NCBI GenBank assembly: GCA_963816685.1
Contig: CAWFMB010000026.1
Location: 62,001 to 126,000 of the forward strand
Direction: 5' to 3'
DNA length: 64,000 nt
From: CAVYUC01 sp963816685
GTDB lineage: Bacteria > Bacteroidota > Bacteroidia > Bacteroidales > Prolixibacteraceae
The position numbers were made by a program, and so were the translations under genes. Under the pieces are notes generated by a model that saw only the letters and a list, made by a program, of their open reading frames with translations, was not told the DNA's origin and made no database searches. Shown one piece after another: positions 1-7,288 of the stretch. Position 1 is the first letter of the stretch. Every line of letters starts with the position of its first letter.

Positions 1-825
1 CGTTATTCTGATTTTTTTAACGAACATGGCCTGTTTTGTGCCCAGGTATTAACCACAAAAGAGAACTTTTCGAGCCGCGGACATTATCTCAATATGAAGA
101 ACTGCATTTCAACACTTCTTGAAAACAGAATTATACCCATTGTTAACGAAAATGATACAATTTCAATTACCGAATTAATGTTCACCGACAATGATGAATT
201 ATCGGGATTGATTGCATCCATGGTAAATTCTGAAGCCCTCATTATTTTAAGCAATGTCGATGGAGTCTATAATTCGCATCCCAAAAATGAAAATGCCCGG
301 CTAATTAATAAATTCAGCATTGATCAGCCGGAGCCTGAAATTTCGGAAGAAAATTCAAATTTTGGAAGGGGCGGAATGGTAACAAAATTCAGGATAGCTA
401 AAAAACTTGCCAATTCCGGAATTAGTGTTCACATAGCAAATGGCTCCAGAGAAAATATTTTAATTGATATACTCGATGATAAAAAGGAAACAGGGCACAC
501 CTATTTTGAACCCAACAAGAAAACATCAAGTGGAGTAAAAAAATGGATTGCATATTCAGATGGTTTTGCAAAGGGGAAAGTGATCATCAACAATGGCGCT
601 TTTAATGCATTGAATTCAGAAAAAGCAGTGAGCCTGCTTCCGGTGGGTGTAGTGCGTGTGGAAAGCGAATTCAAAAAAGGGGACCTGATAAAAATTATAG
701 ATGAATCGGGACATATTGTAGGGCTTGGAAGAGCTCAATATGGCTCAGAAAAAATAGAACTTGAAAAGAAATCAGAAAAACAAAAAGCCCTGGTTCATTA
801 CGATTATTTGTATATTGAAAGTTAA
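1..825 (+). CDS. proB: Glutamate 5-kinase (5' end outside window)
   Basis: Catalyses ATP-dependent phosphorylation of glutamate to glutamyl 5-phosphate, the first step of proline synthesis, in the cytoplasm. The reading frame is open from base 1, so the N-terminal part, including the ATP-binding start, lies off the window; 274 residues are visible. Seen: the amino-acid-kinase motif VNENDT and the GRGGMVTKF segment (family G-x-GGM-x-TK), then a C-terminal region from about residue 180 with the look of a PUA domain (GVVRVESEFKKGDLIKI). proA follows after 164 bp, but a strong terminator-like hairpin separates the two, so co-transcription may be partial. The ATG at 94 is internal and not the real start. 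Confidence 0.95.
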   Translation, partial: RYSDFFNEHGLFCAQVLTTKENFSSRGHYLNMKNCISTLLENRIIPIVNENDTISITELMFTDNDELSGLIASMVNSEALIILSNVDGVYNSHPKNENARLINKFSIDQPEPEISEENSNFGRGGMVTKFRIAKKLANSGISVHIANGSRENILIDILDDKKETGHTYFEPNKKTSSGVKKWIAYSDGFAKGKVIINNGAFNALNSEKAVSLLPVGVVRVESEFKKGDLIKIIDESGHIVGLGRAQYGSEKIELEKKSEKQKALVHYDYLYIES

Positions 826-897
826 AAAAAATAGCCTGGGATGACAAATTATCCTTATCTCCCTTATTTATGCCTTAATTATAACGGATTCCAGGTT

Positions 898-927
898 CCC
901 TCTCTCTCCCCTGAGAGAGGGTTTTTT
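898..927 (+). terminator. Rho-independent terminator after proB
   Basis: A perfect 9-bp stem (CCCTCTCTC at 898-906 and GAGAGAGGG at 913-921) with a 6-nt loop is followed at once by six T. It lies between proB and proA, 60 bp before the proA start. Confidence 0.75.
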
Positions 928-989
928 AAGATAAAAAGACCTCTGCTGTATGCAGATATTACAGGAGAGAAAATATAAAAGACTGAAAG

Positions 990-2240
990 ATGAAGATTGA
1001 ACAACAACTTACAGATGTATTGGCGGCTTCACGTAAATTAACCCTCGTGCAGGAAGAAAAAGTGAAGGAGGTATTGCTTGAACTTGCATCATTGGCAGAA
1101 GAAAATACTGGTTTTATTTTAGCTGAAAATCGAAAGGATTTGGACCGGATGGACCCTGAAGATCCAAAATACGACAGGTTAAAATTAACAGAAGAAAGGA
1201 TAAAGGGGATCGCTGAAGACATCCGAAACGTGGCTAATTTAAAAAGCCCGGTAGGAAAAGTTTTGATGAATACCACGCGGCCAAATGGATTGAAAGTTTC
1301 AAAAATAACCGTACCTTTTGGAGTCATCGGAATTATTTATGAAGCGCGCCCCAATGTAACTTTCGATGTGTTTTCGCTTTGTCTGAAATCGGGTAATGCA
1401 TGCGTACTTAAAGGTGGCAGTGATGCAATTTACTCCAACCAGGCAATTGTTTCCATCATAAAAGATGTGTTGAATAAACATGATATGGACGAAAATACAG
1501 TGGCCCTTTTACCTGCGGGCCGCGATGAAACCAACGAAATGTTGCGGGCACATGGTTATATCGATTTAATAATTCCTCGGGGAAGCCAGGGACTTATTAA
1601 TTATGTGCGGGAAAATGCGACGATTCCGGTAATTGAAACCGGAGCTGGAATTTGCCATACCTATTTTGACGAATTTGGCGATGCTGAAAAAGGACGCGAG
1701 ATTATTTATAATGCCAAAACACGGCGGCCGTCAGTGTGTAATGCCCTCGACTGTTTAATTATTCACGAAAGCCGTCTGAATGAATTGCCTGGTTTTGCTG
1801 ATAAACTTTCCAAAGAAAAAGTAATAATTTATGCTGATGAAAAATCGTATGAGACACTGAAAGAAAAATATCCGCAGGAGCTGTTGCAACCAGCCACCGA
1901 GGAATCCTTCGGCACAGAATTTCTTTCATTAAAAATGGCGGTAAAAACTGTAGGCAGTTTTGATGAAGCCATAGAACAGATTAATAAAAATTCATCGAAA
2001 CACAGCGAAGCAATTATTACAGAAAATGTTGAACGAATTGAAACATATCAAAAATTGATTGATGCTTCTTCTGTCTATTCCAATGCCTCTACTGCTTTTA
2101 CTGATGGTGCACAGTTTGGTCTTGGGGCAGAAATCGGCATAAGTACTCAAAAGCTGCATGCCCGCGGCCCGATGGCACTCGAAGAACTAACAAGTTACAA
2201 GTGGATCATTGAGGGAGACGGGCAGGTGCGGCCTAAATAA
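990..2240 (+). CDS. proA: Gamma-glutamyl phosphate reductase
   Basis: NADPH-dependent reduction of glutamyl 5-phosphate to glutamate semialdehyde, the second step of proline synthesis. At 416 residues it has the normal family length. Seen: an aldehyde-dehydrogenase-type nucleotide-binding region (VPFGVIGIIYEARPNVT, about residues 108-124; KGGSDA near 141) and the catalytic cysteine C250 in the motif RRPSVCNA. The ATG at 990 agrees with the family N-terminus. It follows proB and precedes argF', the usual Bacteroidota grouping of proline and arginine genes. Confidence 0.97.
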   Translation: MKIEQQLTDVLAASRKLTLVQEEKVKEVLLELASLAEENTGFILAENRKDLDRMDPEDPKYDRLKLTEERIKGIAEDIRNVANLKSPVGKVLMNTTRPNGLKVSKITVPFGVIGIIYEARPNVTFDVFSLCLKSGNACVLKGGSDAIYSNQAIVSIIKDVLNKHDMDENTVALLPAGRDETNEMLRAHGYIDLIIPRGSQGLINYVRENATIPVIETGAGICHTYFDEFGDAEKGREIIYNAKTRRPSVCNALDCLIIHESRLNELPGFADKLSKEKVIIYADEKSYETLKEKYPQELLQPATEESFGTEFLSLKMAVKTVGSFDEAIEQINKNSSKHSEAIITENVERIETYQKLIDASSVYSNASTAFTDGAQFGLGAEIGISTQKLHARGPMALEELTSYKWIIEGDGQVRPK

Positions 2241-2268
2241 TCACTCGAAAAATCGGGCCCTCCGGTTG

Positions 2269-2333
2269 GCGGAAGCGAATTGATTTTCTCTGCTCCCCAT
2301 AGGTTTGGGATGAACAAGGAAAATCAGTTTGCG
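2269..2333. repeat. Nested imperfect palindrome between proA and argF'
   Basis: Within the 165-bp gap, TGATTTTC (2281-2288) pairs with GAAAATCA (2319-2326), and the flanks and interior (CCC/GGG) extend the pairing imperfectly. A short GC-rich motif (cctccggttggcgga) sits just upstream. It could be an intergenic repeat or an mRNA structure; no T-run makes it a clear terminator. Confidence 0.35.
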
Positions 2334-2405
2334 ATTTAGGTAAAAAATCGGACAATTATTAAACAACAGGTAATTTAAACTTCATAAACTTCTGACTATT
2401 ACAGT

Positions 2406-3353
2406 ATGAAAAATTTCACTTCAGTAAAAGATATTCCTGATTTAAAAAAGGCGGTTGAAATCGCTTTCGATGTAAAGAAGAACAAGTTTGCATACCAGCA
2501 TCTTGGAAAAAATAAAACCATGGTGCTGATATTTTTCAACTCAAGTTTACGCACCCGGTTAAGCACCCAAAAAGCAGCAATGAACCTGGGAATGAATACA
2601 ATGGTGCTGAACGTTAGCGAAGACGGCTGGCAACTGGAGTCGGAACTTGGAGTTGTGATGGATGGCGACAAACCGGAACATTTACTTGAAGCTATTCCTG
2701 TGATTGGCCAGTACTGCGATGTAATTGGTGTGCGGGCGTTTGCACGTTTCGAAAACAGGGAAACTGATTATTCTGAAAAAATACTTAACCAATTTGTTCA
2801 GTATTCCGGTGTTCCGGTGATAAGCATGGAAGGCGCCACCCGTCATCCATTGCAAAGTTTTGCCGATTTGGTAACCATCGAAGAATTTAAAACCAAAGAA
2901 CGTCCGAAAGTGGTACTTACCTGGGCACCGCATCCGAAAGCACTTCCACAGGCAGTTGCCAATTCATTTGTGGAGTGGATGCAAGAAACCGATTATGAAC
3001 TTGTAATCACCCATCCGCAAGGTTATGAACTGGCGCCTCAGTTTACAGGTGATTTGAAAGTGGAATACGACCAGAAAAAGGCATTTGAAGACGCCGATTT
3101 TATTTATGCAAAAAACTGGGCATCGTATTCAAGTTACGGTCAAATTCTTTCAACAGATTTTGGGTGGACGGTAAATGAAGAAAAAATGAAGCTTACAAAC
3201 AATGCAAGGTTTATGCACTGCCTGCCCGTACGCCGGAATGTAATTGTCACCGATGGAGTAATCGACAGCCCCAATTCCATTGTAATTCCTCAGGCAGCTA
3301 ACCGGGAATTTACAGCTCAGGCCGTGTTGAAAATGATTTTGGAAGACCAATAG
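2406..3353 (+). CDS. argF': N-succinylornithine carbamoyltransferase
   Basis: Transfers the carbamoyl group to an N-acylated ornithine in arginine synthesis. At 315 residues it matches the Bacteroidota ArgF' family. Seen: the carbamoyl-phosphate loop NSSLRTR (45-51), HPLQSFAD (147-154) and HCLPVRR (271-277). Known from the family: N-succinylornithine enzymes (Bacteroides fragilis) carry Pro90 where N-acetylornithine enzymes have Glu92, and this residue sets substrate preference. Here KPEH places a proline exactly at residue 90, so the succinyl substrate is inferred. It stands beside proBA, while argH lies 15 kb away at 18852. Confidence 0.9.
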   Translation: MKNFTSVKDIPDLKKAVEIAFDVKKNKFAYQHLGKNKTMVLIFFNSSLRTRLSTQKAAMNLGMNTMVLNVSEDGWQLESELGVVMDGDKPEHLLEAIPVIGQYCDVIGVRAFARFENRETDYSEKILNQFVQYSGVPVISMEGATRHPLQSFADLVTIEEFKTKERPKVVLTWAPHPKALPQAVANSFVEWMQETDYELVITHPQGYELAPQFTGDLKVEYDQKKAFEDADFIYAKNWASYSSYGQILSTDFGWTVNEEKMKLTNNARFMHCLPVRRNVIVTDGVIDSPNSIVIPQAANREFTAQAVLKMILEDQ

Positions 3354-3420
3354 TTGAATAAAGGTTATACTGAACCTGTTTAAAAACTTATTTAATGTTG
3401 TTATTTCTATGAAGTTTAAG

Positions 3421-3480
3421 GAGAAATCTCTTCTTACAAAAACAGATTTCTCATCTTCGTTCCTTAGATTCGAAATGACA
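3421..3480. repeat. Intergenic inverted-repeat element before hisA
   Basis: GAGAAATCT (3421-3429) and AGATTTCTC (3444-3452) form 9-bp arms with a 14-nt loop, followed by a tail ending in attcgaaatgaca. The wording resembles short repeats scattered between genes in many Bacteroidota genomes (recollection, not searched). It separates argF' from hisA and has no T-run. Confidence 0.4.
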
Positions 3481-3508
3481 AGTAGAGCCCAGGTATTAAA
3501 AAGTAAAA

Positions 3509-4249
3509 ATGAATAAAAAGATTGAAATAATTCCGGCCATCGATATCATTGAAGGAAAGTGTGTGCGACTTTCCCAGGGAGACTATAACCAAAAAACCGT
3601 GTATAATGAAAATCCACTGGAAGTGGCCAGAATGTTCGAAACAGCAGGAATAAGCAGATTGCACCTTGTAGATTTGGATGGAGCAAAAGCCAAACACATT
3701 GTAAATTACAAAGTACTTGAAAAAATTTCCACCAGAACGAATCTCGTCATCGATTTTGGCGGTGGCTTAAAATCGGACGAAGATTTGAAAATTGCCTTTA
3801 ATTCAGGTGCTGCAATGATTACCGGCGGCAGTATTGCAGTAAAAGAAAAAGATACATTTCTAAGCTGGCTGGAAAAATACGGCAGTAAAAAAGTCATTCT
3901 TGGTGCCGATGCAAAAGATAAAAAAATTGCGGTGAGTGGCTGGCAGGAAGCAACTGAACTAGGAATAATTGACTTTATTGCACAATTTTATTCCGAAGGC
4001 ATTCAAAAGGTAATTTCTACCGATATCAGCCGCGATGGAATGCTGAATGGCCCTTCGTTTGATTTATATGCTGAAATACTTGCAAAACTTCCGGATGTTG
4101 AAATCATTGCCAGTGGAGGAATCTCTTCGATGGACGATATTTTTAAGCTGTCTGAATTGAAAGTTCCCGGTGTTATAACCGGTAAAGCTATTTACGAAGG
4201 GAAAATCACTTTAAAGGAAATAGAAAAATATAATCTTCAGAATGCATAA
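3509..4249 (+). CDS. hisA: Phosphoribosylformimino-AICAR-P isomerase HisA
   Basis: Isomerises ProFAR to PRFAR in histidine synthesis (cytoplasmic TIM barrel). It has 246 residues, the normal length. Seen: the N-terminal catalytic aspartate in IIPAIDII (D12), the phosphate-binding DFGGGLKSDED and ASGGISS segments, and the second catalytic aspartate in VISTDISRDGM. Its stop codon (4247-4249) directly abuts the operator-like repeat of the following SatD cassette. hisH, which commonly precedes hisA, is not present here. Confidence 0.96.
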   Translation: MNKKIEIIPAIDIIEGKCVRLSQGDYNQKTVYNENPLEVARMFETAGISRLHLVDLDGAKAKHIVNYKVLEKISTRTNLVIDFGGGLKSDEDLKIAFNSGAAMITGGSIAVKEKDTFLSWLEKYGSKKVILGADAKDKKIAVSGWQEATELGIIDFIAQFYSEGIQKVISTDISRDGMLNGPSFDLYAEILAKLPDVEIIASGGISSMDDIFKLSELKVPGVITGKAIYEGKITLKEIEKYNLQNA

Positions 4250-4301
4250 TATAACTATTAAAGGTTATATTTTAACTTATAACCAAAAAAGGTTATATTT
4301 G
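4248..4301 (+). promoter_or_regulatory. Four-half-site operator overlapping a -7 element
   Basis: The 56-bp gap before satD holds four copies of one half-site in alternating orientation: AATATAAC (4248-4255), GGTTATATT (4263-4271), TTATAACC (4277-4284) and GGTTATATT (4291-4299). Centres are about 14-15 bp apart. The last copy is embedded in TATATTTG (4294-4301), a perfect match to the Bacteroidota -7 consensus TAnnTTTG. The layout suggests a repressor site over a promoter. The SatD protein just downstream carries a helix-turn-helix, so autoregulation is the simplest guess. Confidence 0.55.
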
Positions 4302-4305
4302 TAAA

Positions 4306-5004
4306 GTGCAAAATAAAATACAAATAGCAGTTATTACCGGTGATATTGTTAATTCTTCAATATTAAAAGAAGATCAGAAACAGACAATTCAGGAAAGATT
4401 CATTGAATTGACTGGGAGAGATGTCCTTTTAGAACTTAAATTTTACCGTGGCGACAGTTTTCAAGTTGCTGTCAGACCAGATGTAGCATTATTGTTTGCA
4501 TTAAAATTCAGAATTGAATTAAGGCGCATGAGTGAAGCCAATGATGTACGCATTTCCATTGGAATAGGTGAAATTTCAACATGGAATGAAGATGTGTTGC
4601 TTGCCGGCGGAACGGCTTTTGAACGTTCGGGAAAAACGCTGGATGAACTTAAAAAAAAGGGACTTCGGATTATTATTACAACAGGAAATCCGGAATTGGA
4701 CGAAGAATTTGAAACCTATTGTTACATGGCTGATTCCCTGATAAAAAACTTAACTTCAGTTCAGTCAAATGTTATTTTTCATAAACTGGCAGGGATGTTT
4801 AAAGAACAAATGGATAAACCTTCCACTGCTGCCGAAGAAACAACCACAACAACTTTGATGCCTCAGGAACAAATTGGCGAAGTACTTGGAATTTCACAAC
4901 CCGCCGTAAGTAAAATATTAAAAGCAGCCAACTGGAAAGCGATTGAAAAGTTTATAAAAAGATACAAGCAAATCATCGATAAAGAATATGGAACTTTTGA
5001 ATAG
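4306..5004 (+). CDS. SatD-family protein: cyclase-like domain plus HTH
   Basis: A 232-residue protein that I assign to the SatD family (function unknown) from its opening, ITGDIVNSS. Seen: TGDIVNS with D13, KFYRGDSF with D50, a helix, then VRISIGIGEIS (82-91) and GGTAFERSGKTLD. This order resembles the class III nucleotidyl cyclase fold (two metal-binding Asp, then HxGE-like and G-A-x-N-x-x-x-R-like motifs), but the transition-state Asn and Arg positions read Glu and Lys, so catalysis is uncertain. Residues about 187-210 (EQIGEVLGISQPAVSKILKA) are a clear helix-turn-helix. The start is GTG at 4306, only 4 nt after the -7 element, so the mRNA may be leaderless or the start may differ. It overlaps the next gene by 17 bp. 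Confidence 0.7.
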   Translation: MQNKIQIAVITGDIVNSSILKEDQKQTIQERFIELTGRDVLLELKFYRGDSFQVAVRPDVALLFALKFRIELRRMSEANDVRISIGIGEISTWNEDVLLAGGTAFERSGKTLDELKKKGLRIIITTGNPELDEEFETYCYMADSLIKNLTSVQSNVIFHKLAGMFKEQMDKPSTAAEETTTTTLMPQEQIGEVLGISQPAVSKILKAANWKAIEKFIKRYKQIIDKEYGTFE

Positions 5005-5692
5005 TATATTTCTTCCTCTGCTGGCAGGCCATTTGGTTGCCGACTTTTGGCTGCAATCCGGTACATGGGTCCTTCAGAAAAAGCAAAAAGGACTAAAATC
5101 GAAGGAAATGTTTTTGCATTGTGCCATTGCATCGGTGCTTCCGGTTGCTTTTACTTTTCAGTTAAATCTGTGGTGGTTTATCCCTGTAATTTTTGTCACT
5201 CACATTATTATTGACTTTTTTAAATCAAAAATAAAAGATAATATTCCGTCCTTTCTAGCCGATCAATTATTGCATGTTGTAGTTCTTTTGATTTTAACTA
5301 TTTATGGACCTAAAATTGAAATTCCTGTCAGCGCTGTGCAGTTTTGGCTTTATGCAACCGGATTCATTTTAATTACCAGTCCACTTGGAATTTTAACCGG
5401 AAAAATGTTGAGTGTACTTCTGCCGGAAAAAGGGAAATCTTTTCAACTTGATGTTTCGGGATGGATAGGAATTATGGAACGGGTACTGATTTTGATATTT
5501 ATTACCACCGGACAGTTTTCCGCTATCGGATTTTTAATTGCTGCCAAATCTGTGTTCCGTTTTAACGATACCCGCGATGACGGAAACAAAAAGGCTGAAT
5601 ATTTTCTTTTGGGCACACTGATTTCATTTACCTTGGCAATTGTGGTTGGCCTGATAATGAATAAATTAATTGGTTTTGAAAACAGGCTTTAA
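4988..5692 (+). CDS. DUF3307 membrane protein
   Basis: A 234-residue polytopic inner-membrane protein of unknown function. Seen: about six hydrophobic segments and the conserved polar motifs of DUF3307, namely GHLVADFWLQ (about 14-23), THIIIDFFK (about 71-79), ADQLLHV and a C-terminal AAKSVFRF...AEYFLLGT. Acidic and histidine residues lie within the membrane-facing motifs. Its ATG is inside the 3' end of the SatD gene (17-bp overlap, different frame), so the pair is translationally coupled. SatD and DUF3307 genes commonly occur together (family knowledge). The pair splits hisA from hisF. Confidence 0.75.
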   Translation: MELLNSIFLPLLAGHLVADFWLQSGTWVLQKKQKGLKSKEMFLHCAIASVLPVAFTFQLNLWWFIPVIFVTHIIIDFFKSKIKDNIPSFLADQLLHVVVLLILTIYGPKIEIPVSAVQFWLYATGFILITSPLGILTGKMLSVLLPEKGKSFQLDVSGWIGIMERVLILIFITTGQFSAIGFLIAAKSVFRFNDTRDDGNKKAEYFLLGTLISFTLAIVVGLIMNKLIGFENRL

Positions 5693-5722
5693 ACTTTTAA
5701 CATTAAATCTCAGAACTGTAAT

Positions 5723-6478
5723 ATGCTTGCAAAACGAATCATACCGTGTTTGGATATCCGCAACGGACAAACTGTTAAAGGAATCAATTTTGTAAATATC
5801 CAGGAAGTTGGAGATCCGGTGGAACTGGGGGCAAAATATGCCAGTGATGGTGCCGATGAACTTGTTTTCCTCGACATTACGGCTACTCATGAGGGCCGGA
5901 AAACGTTTGTGGAACTTGTAAAACGAATTGCAGCACATTTAAATATTCCATTTACTGTTGGCGGAGGGATCAGTGAACTAAGCGATGCAGAAAAACTGCT
6001 AAGTGCAGGTGCCGATAAAATTTCAATAAACTCTTCGGCAGTACGAAGCCCAAAGTTAATTGATGATTTGGCACAAAATTTTGGAAGCCAGTTTGTAGTG
6101 GTGGCTATCGATGCACGAGGTGATGAGCGTAATTATTGGACAGTTACCGTAAACGGCGGCCGCATTCCCACAGATAAGGAATTATTTGCATGGGCCAAAG
6201 AAGCGGAAGACCGCGGTGCAGGAGAAATTTTGTTCACATCAATGAATCATGACGGAACAAAAAATGGCTTTGCCAATGAGCAACTTGCAAAAATGGCCGA
6301 TATGCTTAAAATTCCGGTCATTGCATCAGGTGGCGCCGGTAAAAAAGAACATTTTGTGGATGTGTTTACCAACGGAAAAGCCGACGCAGGACTCGCAGCA
6401 AGTATTTTTCATTACAACGAAATTCCCATTCCATCTTTAAAAAAGTATTTAAAAGAAAATGGAATTGTAATCCGGTAA
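5723..6478 (+). CDS. hisF: Imidazole glycerol phosphate synthase, cyclase subunit HisF
   Basis: Cyclase subunit that, with ammonia from HisH, converts PRFAR to imidazole glycerol phosphate and AICAR. It has 251 residues, the normal length. Seen: AKRIIPCLDIRNGQTVKG with catalytic Asp11, TVGGGI, the second catalytic Asp in NHDGTKNG, and the phosphate loop ASGGAG. It begins 30 bp after the DUF3307 stop; no separate strong promoter was recognised, so it may depend on read-through of the cassette. Its partner hisH is not in the window. Confidence 0.97.
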   Translation: MLAKRIIPCLDIRNGQTVKGINFVNIQEVGDPVELGAKYASDGADELVFLDITATHEGRKTFVELVKRIAAHLNIPFTVGGGISELSDAEKLLSAGADKISINSSAVRSPKLIDDLAQNFGSQFVVVAIDARGDERNYWTVTVNGGRIPTDKELFAWAKEAEDRGAGEILFTSMNHDGTKNGFANEQLAKMADMLKIPVIASGGAGKKEHFVDVFTNGKADAGLAASIFHYNEIPIPSLKKYLKENGIVIR

Positions 6479-6516
6479 TTAAACTCAAATAGTATATTCG
6501 CAACAAATTGGAAGTC

Positions 6517-7134
6517 ATGAATAAACTGGAAAACATCGGTCAGATAAATTTTGAAAAGTTGAATGGTTTGATACCTGCGGTGGTGCAGGATGACAAATCA
6601 ATGAAAGTGTTGATGGTTGGTTTTATGAACTATGAAGCCGTAAAGAAAACACAGGAACTTGGAAAAGTTACTTTTTTCAGCCGCACCAAAAACCGTCTGT
6701 GGACAAAAGGAGAAGAATCAGGAAATTTCCTTAACGTCGTTTCAGTTTTAATCGATTGCGACAATGATACATTGCTCATTAAAGCCAATCCGGTCGGGCC
6801 GGTTTGCCACACCGGAGCAGACACCTGTTTCTCGGAAATCAATCCGAAAGGAGATGTGCAGTTTTTGAGCTTTCTGCAGGATTTTATCGATAAAAGAAAG
6901 CAGGAAATGCCCGAAGGTTCATATACAACTTCATTGTTTAAAAAAGGAACACGGACCATTACCCAAAAAGTTGGAGAGGAAGCTGTGGAAACAATCATTG
7001 GCGCCATGGCCAACGACGACGAAAATTTAATTTATGAAGCAGGCGATTTGTTGTATCACTTAATTGTTCTCCTTTCTCATAAAGGTTTTCGAATTGAGGA
7101 CATTGTCAGCGAATTAAAAAAACGTCATAAATAG
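6517..7134 (+). CDS. hisIE: Bifunctional phosphoribosyl-AMP cyclohydrolase / phosphoribosyl-ATP pyrophosphatase HisIE
   Basis: Catalyses steps 2 and 3 of histidine synthesis. The HisI domain comes first: SRTKNRLWTKGEESGN, then DCDNDTLL and PVCHTGADTC with metal-binding Asp and Cys residues. The HisE domain follows (about residues 115-205; KVGEEAVETIIGAMAND, EAGDLLYHLIVLL). The frame is open from a TTG at 6508, but ATG 6517 (205 residues) is the more natural start. It is separated from hisF by 38 bp and is the last his gene here. Confidence 0.95.
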   Translation: MNKLENIGQINFEKLNGLIPAVVQDDKSMKVLMVGFMNYEAVKKTQELGKVTFFSRTKNRLWTKGEESGNFLNVVSVLIDCDNDTLLIKANPVGPVCHTGADTCFSEINPKGDVQFLSFLQDFIDKRKQEMPEGSYTTSLFKKGTRTITQKVGEEAVETIIGAMANDDENLIYEAGDLLYHLIVLLSHKGFRIEDIVSELKKRHK

Positions 7135-7163
7135 AAATCATTATCCACCCCTTCAGTTGTAAA

Positions 7164-7190
7164 ATGTTGTGAAACTATGTTTCATAACAT
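7164..7190. promoter_or_regulatory. 12-bp inverted repeat downstream of hisIE
   Basis: ATGTTGTGAAAC (7164-7175) faces GTTTCATAACAT (7179-7190) with one G-T mismatch and a 3-nt centre; CAGTT/AACTG extends the pairing outside. No T-run follows, so an operator fits better than a terminator. A -7-like TAGTTTTG lies at 7248-7255, upstream of the next gene. Confidence 0.35.
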
Positions 7191-7288
7191 AACTGTAAAA
7201 CATTCATATTAAATTGACTTTGAGAAGGATATTTCTTCATAAGTTGGTAGTTTTGTAATAGCATTTGCTAATCAAAAAAACCTGCATT

